Assembly: GCA_003484265.1 (NCBI GenBank)
Contig: DNDO01000037.1
Span: 967 to 7,757 of the forward strand
Direction of reading: 5' to 3'
Length of the DNA: 6,791 bases
DNA from: Anaerolineae bacterium
GTDB taxonomy: Bacteria; Chloroflexota; Anaerolineae; Anaerolineales; Villigracilaceae
Of this stretch, positions 1-4,911 are shown piece after piece (the stretch's first letter is position 1; every line of letters begins with the position of its first letter). Position numbers and translations under genes: made by a program. The notes below the pieces were generated by a model. That model was not told where the DNA came from and did not search any database. It was given only the letters and a program-made list of their open reading frames with translations.

Positions 1-48
1 ATGAGGGTTGCATCTATTTCTCACGCGAGTCATGTGTTTGCTTGGCAG

Positions 49-429
49 TTACTCCACATATATCTCGACGTGCTCCCCATCTTCATCATCCGTGACATCG
101 ATGATCTTGCCTGTCATACCGGAGCGCAGGGCGTCCATCACGTTCGCCATATCCACACCTTCGACCTCTGGCGCAAAATGAGCGCCGATTTTCATACCTG
201 CATCCACCAGCGCCAATGGGATCTGCACCGACGCTTTCGAGCGTCCCGTGCGCACATCCGTCACGCGGATGCGCAACCAACGCGGCGCGCCCGGCATCCC
301 CGGCGCGCGAGGCGGAGTTGGTCCGCGCTTTTCAGATAATGTCGCAAGAAGCTTCGTCCCCTCCTCAGCGCTAAGTTTCCCCTCTTCGATCATCTTCAAT
401 ATTTTCATGCGCTCTTCAGAGCTGGCCAT
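49..429 (-). CDS. SHOCT-like motif protein, small soluble, fourth gene of the operon
   Basis: A 126-residue protein of unknown function with no signal peptide or membrane segment, so probably cytoplasmic. Residues 3-32 form a SHOCT-like/YvlB-N-type helical hairpin (EERMKILKMIEEGKLSAEE...LL). A Pro/Gly linker follows at 37-49. Residues 50-126 form a small domain that begins WLRIRV, contains an IPLALVD segment and ends in an acidic strand (TDDEDGEHVEIYVE). This C-terminal domain matches the end of the neighbouring membrane protein (441-1070), so the two look like paralogues, one without the membrane part. The ATG start is set by GGAGG at 436-440, 6 nt upstream; that SD site directly follows the neighbour's stop, with an 11-nt gap. 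No terminator is visible after the stop, so the operon may continue past the left edge. Reading frame and operon membership are secure; the function is not known. Confidence 0.87.
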   Translation of the reverse strand: MASSEERMKILKMIEEGKLSAEEGTKLLATLSEKRGPTPPRAPGMPGAPRWLRIRVTDVRTGRSKASVQIPLALVDAGMKIGAHFAPEVEGVDMANVMDALRSGMTGKIIDVTDDEDGEHVEIYVE

Positions 430-440
430 AACTCGCCTCC

Positions 441-1070
441 TTACCCGATATAAACTTGCACGCGGTCACCGTCATCATCATCGTCCACATTAACAATGAA
501 CGGGTCGTCAGATTTGCCAGTGGCATCCAATACTTCCACAATTCCATCCACCTGGGCTTTATTCATTCCGCTAATTCTATATCCAAATGTGCGCATAAAC
601 CATGAAGTCAGGCTCAAAGGAATTGGGAAACCAAGGGTAATATTCTTGGGCCAATCGCTGGCATAACGACGGTCCACATTTACATACAGCCATTTCGATC
701 CCTGTCCCGCTGAGCCAACCGTGATCAACAAAACACCAAGCAGCAACGGAAACATCAGGCAAAAGAACCAGAAATTGACTCCTGTGTTTTGCTGGATTGA
801 AAATATACCCCACGCGCTCAACACAGCCAGAGAAACGCCAACCCACAACGGGATGCTCGCAAAGCGACGCGCACGCGCCCTCACTTCCTCAAACTCAGGA
901 CCAGACGATTTGCTTCCTCCGGAGCCGTAACCAGTCTCGGCATTATAAATATCCACCTGCTCATCGGCAGAATCTTCATCAAACGCGCGCATCAAACTGG
1001 CGGCTTCCTCAGCCGATATCTTTCCATCCTCAACCATTTGTAATATTTTTCTACGCTCCTCAGAAGACAT
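441..1070 (-). CDS. SHOCT-like motif membrane protein with two transmembrane segments
   Basis: A 209-residue protein I do not recognise as a named family as a whole. Residues 3-30 carry the SHOCT-like hairpin (EERRKILQMVEDGKISAEEA). A Gly/Ser-rich, acidic linker follows (31-61), then a basic stretch (RARARR, 64-69). Two hydrophobic segments lie at about 71-92 and 99-121. Residues 127-209 form a domain starting WLYVNVD, with an IPLSL segment and an acidic run (DDDDDGDRVQVYIG) at the end. The basic stretch before the first segment suggests that both termini face the cytoplasm. The C-terminal domain is homologous by eye to that of the downstream gene (49-429). The start ATG overlaps the stop of the upstream gene by one base (TAATG), with GGAGG at 1077-1081, so translation is probably coupled. 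It probably anchors the system to the membrane (inference). Confidence 0.88.
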   Translation of the reverse strand: MSSEERRKILQMVEDGKISAEEAASLMRAFDEDSADEQVDIYNAETGYGSGGSKSSGPEFEEVRARARRFASIPLWVGVSLAVLSAWGIFSIQQNTGVNFWFFCLMFPLLLGVLLITVGSAGQGSKWLYVNVDRRYASDWPKNITLGFPIPLSLTSWFMRTFGYRISGMNKAQVDGIVEVLDATGKSDDPFIVNVDDDDDGDRVQVYIG

Positions 1071-2167
1071 TATCCACCTCCGTCCAAAGCTTTAAGCAGA
1101 TCGTCTGCCTGCGCTGCGGTGATCTTTTTTTCCTGCAACATTTTCAAGATTGCCATCCGCTCTTCTTCAGCAACAGGTTCTGAGGGAGGCGTAGGCGGCG
1201 TGATCACGCCAGTTGGTCCAATATCCCAATTCCAACGGCCAACATTTACTTTTCCCTTCCATTTGCGAGCATGGCGCTCTGCGTGCCGCTCTGCACGGCG
1301 GCCTGCCTCCTCCGCACGGCGCGCAGCACGCTCAGTCACCCGCTCTACCTGACGAGAGATGTGTTCGCCAAAACCCGACCAGTCGAAATTCAAACCGGCA
1401 AAGTTTCCAAATTCATCCGCATTATCGCCAGCATCCGTCTTATCGCTGACACGAACCTCCCCTCCGGCACTGAGCGATATTTTTGCAGAACCATTACCGA
1501 GCACGATCGAGCGACTGGTCGAATCCTCGTCATTTTCCACCCCAGGCAGATCGATAGCAATTTCATCACCTTGAATGCTCAAGGTGGCATTAATATTTTT
1601 AGGCAGCACTAATAAAATATCATCGCCAGCCACAACGGAGTAATTACCGTTTGCATTCGGGTCGAGATAAACGATCACATCTTCCCCCACATTGACCTTT
1701 ACATTACCACGCACACCTTTCAGCGCAAGATCATCGGCAACTGTCTCGAGACTAATATTGCCATCGACATCACGGATCGAAACGTCGCTGAGAGCGTTCT
1801 TCACATACACATTGCCCTTTAAGCCTTTTATGCTCAGGTCGGCGGAAATAGTATCAATAGTCACCGAGCCTGCATCGCGTACAAAAAGGTCCCCACTAAT
1901 TTCCTTTACAGTTATCCCACCTACAATTCCTCGAATTGACGCATCACCGCCAATCGATTTGAACTCGAAAGACGAGTTTTTAGGAACCCGCAACGCAATG
2001 TCTCCACCGCAGGTTAGAGACACCTTATCTCCGTTGTGTTCGAGGCTCATGTCGTCCTCGTCGCCTTTGATAAGAATATCCCCATCCCAGCCTACAACGC
2101 TTATATCGCCGCCAACTGCAATCACTTTAATTATAGGAGATTTACCCGCTGAAATCGTTCTGGACAT
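1070..2167 (-). CDS. DUF4097-like beta-solenoid protein with C-terminal SHOCT-like motif
   Basis: A 365-residue protein without signal peptide or membrane segment. Residues 1 to about 240 are beta-rich with a repeating G-(N/D)-(I/V/L)-x-(I/V)-(K/R) pattern. From 72 to 160 the units recur every 9-10 residues (GGDASIRGI, GGITVKEI, SGDLFVRDA, SADLSIKGL, KGNVYVKNA), typical of DUF4097/putative-adhesin solenoids. A Gly/Asp-rich linker (241-265) leads to a long Arg/Glu/Ala helix (about 268-304). A Trp/Pro-containing linker follows, then the SHOCT-like motif at 334-362 (ILKMLQEKKITAAQA). YvlB/LiaX proteins combine the same kinds of module but, as I recall, in the opposite order. The start is 2 nt beyond the DUF2089 stop, with the SD site (GAGGAG) inside the last codons of that gene. 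Its role is unknown; a cytoplasmic scaffold or sensor for the operon is my inference. Confidence 0.88.
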   Translation of the reverse strand: MSRTISAGKSPIIKVIAVGGDISVVGWDGDILIKGDEDDMSLEHNGDKVSLTCGGDIALRVPKNSSFEFKSIGGDASIRGIVGGITVKEISGDLFVRDAGSVTIDTISADLSIKGLKGNVYVKNALSDVSIRDVDGNISLETVADDLALKGVRGNVKVNVGEDVIVYLDPNANGNYSVVAGDDILLVLPKNINATLSIQGDEIAIDLPGVENDEDSTSRSIVLGNGSAKISLSAGGEVRVSDKTDAGDNADEFGNFAGLNFDWSGFGEHISRQVERVTERAARRAEEAGRRAERHAERHARKWKGKVNVGRWNWDIGPTGVITPPTPPSEPVAEEERMAILKMLQEKKITAAQADDLLKALDGGG

Positions 2168-2169
2168 GA

Positions 2170-2550
2170 CTACTCCTCACCGCGTAAGATACGCATGGCT
2201 TCATCGGCAGAGATCCTACCTGCCTCCAACTCTTCTAAAACTGCGCTTCGTTTCTCGACGCTTACGTCAACTGTCTCTTCCTTACCGGGTTCAAAGCCCA
2301 AGGCACGGATGACTTCATGTAACCGATTCCGAATCGTCGGGTAGGAAAGACCGAGGTCCTGTTCCATGCGATTGATCTTGCCTTCATTGCGGACAAAAGT
2401 GACTATGAAATCCACGTGATCCGCGTTCAAGTGACCAAATGGACCACCGGCGAACCGCCCCTCAATGGAAGTGTCGCACGAGGAACAATGTAAACGGGCA
2501 ACTGTCAATTCCGAACTGCAAACTGGGCAACGGTTTGGTGCTGGATGCAT
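2170..2550 (-). CDS. DUF2089-family zinc-ribbon HTH regulator with C-terminal SHOCT-like motif
   Basis: A 126-residue protein and the first gene of the minus-strand operon. The N-terminus has a CPVC...CSSC zinc ribbon (Cys8, Cys11, Cys22, Cys25). Residues about 43-85 form a helix-turn-helix (IVTFVRNEGKINRMEQDLGL, then SYPTIRNRL as the likely recognition helix), the typical DUF2089 core. Residues 98-123 are the SHOCT-like motif (VLEELEAGRISADEAMRIL), shared with the next three genes. It probably binds DNA and controls this operon, with the shared motif coupling it to its neighbours; the DNA-binding prediction rests on family knowledge, the coupling is inference. The start ATG is supported by GGAGG at 2557-2561, 6 nt upstream. 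The stop TAG lies 2 nt before the next start. A near-consensus promoter lies about 80-105 nt upstream. Confidence 0.9.
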   Translation of the reverse strand: MHPAPNRCPVCSSELTVARLHCSSCDTSIEGRFAGGPFGHLNADHVDFIVTFVRNEGKINRMEQDLGLSYPTIRNRLHEVIRALGFEPGKEETVDVSVEKRSAVLEELEAGRISADEAMRILRGEE

Positions 2551-2594
2551 AACAATCCTCCAGAAGAATTTGATATTTTTACTATCTATTCTTT

Positions 2595-2608
2595 CTAATA
2601 TTTATTAG
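2595..2608. promoter_or_regulatory. Candidate operator: inverted repeat CTAATA-TT-TATTAG
   Basis: A perfect 6-bp inverted repeat with a 2-nt spacer lies about 15-28 nt downstream of the predicted transcription start of the DUF2089 operon. Its size and position suit a dimeric HTH repressor, and the operon's own DUF2089 protein is the obvious candidate. The surrounding DNA is so AT-rich that a chance dyad is possible. Confidence 0.3.
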
Positions 2609-2628
2609 GCTTTCAACTTTCTGAAACC

Positions 2629-2656
2629 ATTATATTTATTATATTACAATTGTCAA
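2629..2656 (-). promoter_or_regulatory. Sigma70-type promoter of the DUF2089 operon
   Basis: On the minus strand, a perfect -35 TTGACA (2656 to 2651) is followed after 16 nt by a perfect -10 TATAAT (2634 to 2629). This predicts a start near 2622 and a leader of about 72 nt before the DUF2089 ATG. It is the only hexamer pair of this quality I found upstream of the operon. An 8-bp palindrome ACAATTGT (2646-2653) overlaps the -35 box. Confidence 0.75.
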
Positions 2657-2680
2657 GATTAATATTCAATATTCTAATCT
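2656..2680. promoter_or_regulatory. Dyad just upstream of the DUF2089-operon -35 box
   Basis: The arms AGATTA (2656-2661) and TAATCT (2675-2680) enclose AATATT-C-AATATT (2661-2673), itself a 13-bp perfect dyad. The element sits where an activator or an AT-rich UP element would act on the minus-strand promoter. Low base complexity keeps the confidence low. Confidence 0.25.
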
Positions 2681-2886
2681 TTTACACAAGTATTCTCAAC
2701 TTATTTATAAAAGCAATAATATTCTGTAAAAATTGAGCCATTCATCTAAATAATCATGCAGACATATTACGGAGAGGATCATAACCCTCCCCGCCCAACA
2801 GAGCAACTTGACTGGAATTCAACCCGACTAATTCGTAACAATAAATATGGGTGAAAGAATCTTAGAAAACCTATGCATTATGACTC

Positions 2887-2915
2887 TTGACACAGAACAA
2901 GCGTTCGGGTATTAT
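2887..2915 (+). promoter_or_regulatory. lexA promoter
   Basis: A perfect -35 TTGACA (2887-2892), a 17-nt spacer and a -10 TATTAT (2910-2915) predict a transcript start near 2922 and a leader of about 60 nt before the lexA ATG. The SOS box lies wholly inside the spacer, so bound LexA would block RNA polymerase. Confidence 0.85.
2895..2906. promoter_or_regulatory. LexA-binding SOS box GAAC-AAGC-GTTC
   Basis: The site matches the Gram-positive/Chloroflexota-type consensus GAAC-N4-GTTC exactly and has the favoured G after the right arm. It sits between the -35 and -10 hexamers of the lexA promoter, which predicts negative autoregulation relieved by LexA self-cleavage after DNA damage. Confidence 0.85.
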
Positions 2916-2980
2916 TTGTAGCACAAATGAGCGAATAATGCTCACACATGCCCATATATTCTGGGCAGGAGGCATAAACT

Positions 2981-3667
2981 ATGATGGTACGAAAAAGTAA
3001 AGGGATCACTGATAAGCACATTAGGGTGCTGGAGTTCGTGAACGATTATCAATCTGAGTTTGGTCGCCCCCCTTCCATTCGTGAGATTGGCGAGAAAGTC
3101 AAGATTTCATCCACGTCCGTAGTGAACTACTATCTTGAACAGCTCGAAAAGAAGGGATACATTGAACGGGACAACCGCGTCTCACGCGGTATGCGCTTAA
3201 CCGATAAGGTCAATGAAATCATGCAGGTTACGACAGAAATGCTGCGTGTTCCGATCCTCGGTCCTATTGCGGCTGGTCCTTTGATGTTAGTGCCTGAGCC
3301 TGGCATCAATTACATGAATGACAAAGAATACGACGCTGTTGATATTGCACGTAGCCTCCTTCCATCAAAGGAAAAGGGCAACGACCTTTACGCACTCGAA
3401 GTAAAGGGAGACTCCATGATCGATGCAATGATTAACGACGGCGATATAGTCGTAATGAAGCCCGCCATAGAAGCCAAAAATGGAGAAATGGTTGCCATTC
3501 GCCTGGATGACGAATACACACTTAAGTATTTCTATAAAGAAAAAGATCGTTACCGCCTCCAACCTGCAAACCCTGCCATGAAACCCATCATGGTCAAAAA
3601 GAATGCTCCGATGGAAATCAAGGGAAAAGTGGTCATGGTCATCCGCAAAATGGAGAAAATGACATAA
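2981..3667 (+). CDS. lexA: LexA repressor, SOS-response transcription factor and self-cleaving serine peptidase
   Basis: A 228-residue LexA. Residues 1-74 form the winged-helix DNA-binding domain (PPSIREIGEKVKISSTSVVN, then LEQLEKKGYI). The self-cleavage bond is Ala98-Gly99 (GPIAAGP). The S24-peptidase dyad is Ser145 (VKGDSMIDAM) and Lys182 (YTLKYFYKE). RecA-ssDNA filaments stimulate the cleavage, which de-represses SOS genes. The stretch between cleavage site and catalytic Ser is 46 residues, by my count about 12 longer than in E. coli, with an extra segment around VDIARSLLPSKEKG. The start at 2981 is placed by AGGAGG at 2967-2972, 8 nt upstream; a second in-frame ATG directly follows (2984), so the protein may start one residue later. 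The gene stands alone on the plus strand, with its own promoter, SOS box and terminator. Confidence 0.97.
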   Translation: MMVRKSKGITDKHIRVLEFVNDYQSEFGRPPSIREIGEKVKISSTSVVNYYLEQLEKKGYIERDNRVSRGMRLTDKVNEIMQVTTEMLRVPILGPIAAGPLMLVPEPGINYMNDKEYDAVDIARSLLPSKEKGNDLYALEVKGDSMIDAMINDGDIVVMKPAIEAKNGEMVAIRLDDEYTLKYFYKEKDRYRLQPANPAMKPIMVKKNAPMEIKGKVVMVIRKMEKMT

Positions 3668-3682
3668 ATAATTTCTTTCGAA

Positions 3683-3718
3683 TCAAAAAAGACGGCTCAT
3701 GAGAGCCGTCTTTTTTGA
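3683..3718. terminator. Bidirectional intrinsic terminator between lexA and rplL
   Basis: A perfect GACGGCTC stem (3691-3698 with 3703-3710) has a 4-nt ATGA loop. It is flanked by six A on the left and six T on the right, so the full complementarity runs 16 bp per arm. It lies 16 nt after the lexA stop and 23 nt after the rplL stop, and should end both convergent transcripts. Confidence 0.92.
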
Positions 3719-3740
3719 TGTTTGACTGTGCTTGTTGATA

Positions 3741-4118
3741 TTATTCAAGAACTACAGAGGCGCCGGCTTCTTCAAGCTTCTTCTTGGCATCTTCTGCGGC
3801 ATCCTTGCCAACACCCGAAAGCACCTTGGAGCCGGCAGTTTCAGCCATTGTCTTGGCTTCGCCAAGTCCGAGGCTGGTCAGCTGGCGGACAACCTTGATG
3901 ACATCGATCTTCTTGGCGCCAGGGTCCTTCAGGACAACATCAAACTCTGTCTTTTCTTCGACAGGTTCAGCGGCGGCCACTCCGCCGGCGGCTGCAACAG
4001 CGACCGGGGCGGCGGCAGAAACGCCCCACTTTTCTTCCAGCATTTTTACCAATTCCGACGCATCCAAAACGGAAAGCGTGGAAAGTTCTTCCATGATCTT
4101 TTCAAGTTTTTCAGACAT
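3741..4118 (-). CDS. rplL: 50S ribosomal protein L7/L12
   Basis: A 125-residue L7/L12, the mobile stalk protein that recruits and stimulates translational GTPases. Residues 1 to about 33 form the dimerisation domain that binds the L10 C-terminal helix. An Ala/Gly/Pro/Val-rich hinge follows (35-56), then the globular factor-binding domain (57-125, starting TEFDVVLK). The conserved KKIDVIKVVR segment (69-78), which includes the factor-contacting Lys and Arg, and EAK (87-89) are present. The Lys of the usual GLGLKEAK is Gly86 here (LGLGEAK). It is the last gene of the ribosomal operon, 59 nt after rplJ. GGAG (4128-4131) lies 9 nt before the ATG and is partly inside a small dyad. The shared terminator follows 23 nt downstream. 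Confidence 0.97.
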   Translation of the reverse strand: MSEKLEKIMEELSTLSVLDASELVKMLEEKWGVSAAAPVAVAAAGGVAAAEPVEEKTEFDVVLKDPGAKKIDVIKVVRQLTSLGLGEAKTMAETAGSKVLSGVGKDAAEDAKKKLEEAGASVVLE

Positions 4119-4177
4119 TTCTTAACACTCCATATATAGTGTGTGATAATTTTTTATCGCGTAATAATCCAAGCCGA

Positions 4178-4708
4178 TTACGCTGCGGCGGGCGCTTTCT
4201 CTGTGAAAGCCTTGATAACAGCCGCCAATCCACGAGCGGGTTCGGCGATCGTGCGGACAAGTTTTCCGGCGGGCGCCTGCAAAACACCCAATAATTGGGC
4301 ACGGACAACAGGCAGCGGGGGCATACTTGCCAGCGCCTTCACCTGGGCTGAATTCAATACCTGCCCATCCATGAAGCCGCCCTTGACCTTGATAAACTCG
4401 TTGCCTTTTGTGGCGTCACTCAGCGCTTTTGCTGTGGAGGCCGGGTCTGTAAAAGCAAACGACATGGCTGTACTGTTTACAAGAAATTCCTGGGGAAAAC
4501 TCATCCCATTATCTGCAAACGCGCGGCGCGCCAGCGTGTTTTTCAAGATATGAAATTCACCGCCAGCCTCACGGACCTTGGCACGAATGCCATCCAGGTC
4601 CTTCATCTTTGCACCGGTATACTCAACCATGATGACTGCCTGGCTCTTCTTTAACCAATCAGCATATACAGCCAGTAATTCCTCTTTACGTGCTTTTGAA
4701 ACTGCCAA
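4178..4708 (-). CDS. rplJ: 50S ribosomal protein L10, TTG start
   Basis: A 176-residue L10, the base of the ribosomal stalk. The N-terminal part binds 23S rRNA with L11, and the C-terminal helix carries L7/L12 dimers. The family start AVSKARKEEL is directly preceded by a TTG at 4708-4706. A full anti-16S-type SD site (AAAGGAGGTGA, 4726 to 4716) ends 7 nt before it. The conserved core is visible (MVEYTGAKMKDLDGIR; HILKNTLARRAFAD), and the C-terminus ends in the usual Ala/Lys-rich helix (VIKAFTEKAPAAA). The frame stays open upstream to an ATG at 4852, but that stretch encodes the leader RNA, adds 48 residues absent from the family and would skip the SD site, so I reject it. Expression is probably controlled by the leader described separately. 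Confidence 0.95.
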   Translation of the reverse strand: MAVSKARKEELLAVYADWLKKSQAVIMVEYTGAKMKDLDGIRAKVREAGGEFHILKNTLARRAFADNGMSFPQEFLVNSTAMSFAFTDPASTAKALSDATKGNEFIKVKGGFMDGQVLNSAQVKALASMPPLPVVRAQLLGVLQAPAGKLVRTIAEPARGLAAVIKAFTEKAPAAA

Positions 4709-4726
4709 AGGGTACTCACCTCCTTT

Positions 4727-4870
4727 CAATAAAAAAGTCTTTGCCACTCTACAGGCAAAGACTTTCAGCAAACCTCTAAGGAGGGTATATTGCTTATCGT
4801 CTTCACCTAGGCAGGATATTAAGTCCCTTTTGCAAGAGACACCCGCTTTCATTGGCGAAGTGGCTTACTA
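4727..4870 (-). promoter_or_regulatory. L10-leader-like cis-regulatory RNA
   Basis: The region between rplA and rplJ reads on the minus strand as an ordered set of RNA structures. First is a 7-bp hairpin with a GCAA loop (4840-4823, GTCTCTT/AAGGGAC). Next comes the segment TTAATATCCTGCCTAGG (4822-4806), followed by GTGAAGACGATAAGC; both resemble the conserved core of known L10 leaders as I remember it. A hairpin AGCAA/TTGCT with an inner CCTC/GAGG follows (4794-4767), then the terminator hairpin and the rplJ SD site. In Bacillus the L10-L12 complex binds such a leader and causes early termination; the same autogenous control is inferred here. The outer boundaries are approximate and no convincing separate promoter was found. 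Confidence 0.75.
4731..4765 (-). terminator. Transcription attenuator hairpin in the rplJ leader
   Basis: A perfect 12-bp stem (minus strand AAAGTCTTTGCC pairing with GGCAAAGACTTT; 4765-4754 with 4745-4734) has an 8-nt loop and runs into six U residues. It ends only 5 nt before the rplJ SD site, so it cannot be the end of an upstream operon. It looks like an intrinsic terminator that decides whether rplJ-rplL is transcribed. Confidence 0.8.
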
Positions 4871-4911
4871 CAATCCTGATTTTCTTTCAGGGTAGGATTA
4901 TCGAGTAGATT

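Larger units (their letters stand above)
2551..2980. other. Divergent intergenic region between the DUF2089 operon and lexA
   Basis: This 430-nt stretch holds two divergent promoters and no gene I can support. Positions 2561-2760 are very AT-rich and contain the minus-strand promoter (2629-2656) plus several short dyads. Positions 2761-2886 have a more balanced composition. I see only a 32-codon plus-strand frame there (2756-2854), without a ribosome binding site, and a weak hairpin at 2771-2790. Positions 2887-2980 hold the lexA promoter, the SOS box, a short leader and the lexA SD site. Confidence 0.8.

Noticed and set aside
1..33. A minus-strand ATG at 33 with an open frame to the left edge (MTRVRNRCNPH), a possible next operon gene.
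   Set aside because: Only 11 codons are visible, there is no SD site before it and nothing is recognisable.
1..2312. Several plus-strand open frames of 70-206 codons across the left operon and the ribosomal genes.
   Set aside because: They lie antisense to well-supported minus-strand genes, lack SD sites and show no protein family features.
2768..2835. A tRNA-like stretch: a GGATCATAACC loop resembling a CAU anticodon arm and a GGAATTCAACC segment resembling a T-arm.
   Set aside because: The anticodon stem has mismatches, the T-loop lacks the TTC pattern, and no acceptor or D-arm can be formed.
2756..2854. A 32-codon plus-strand frame upstream of lexA.
   Set aside because: No SD site, no recognisable motif, and it overlaps neither promoter in a meaningful way; length is within chance.
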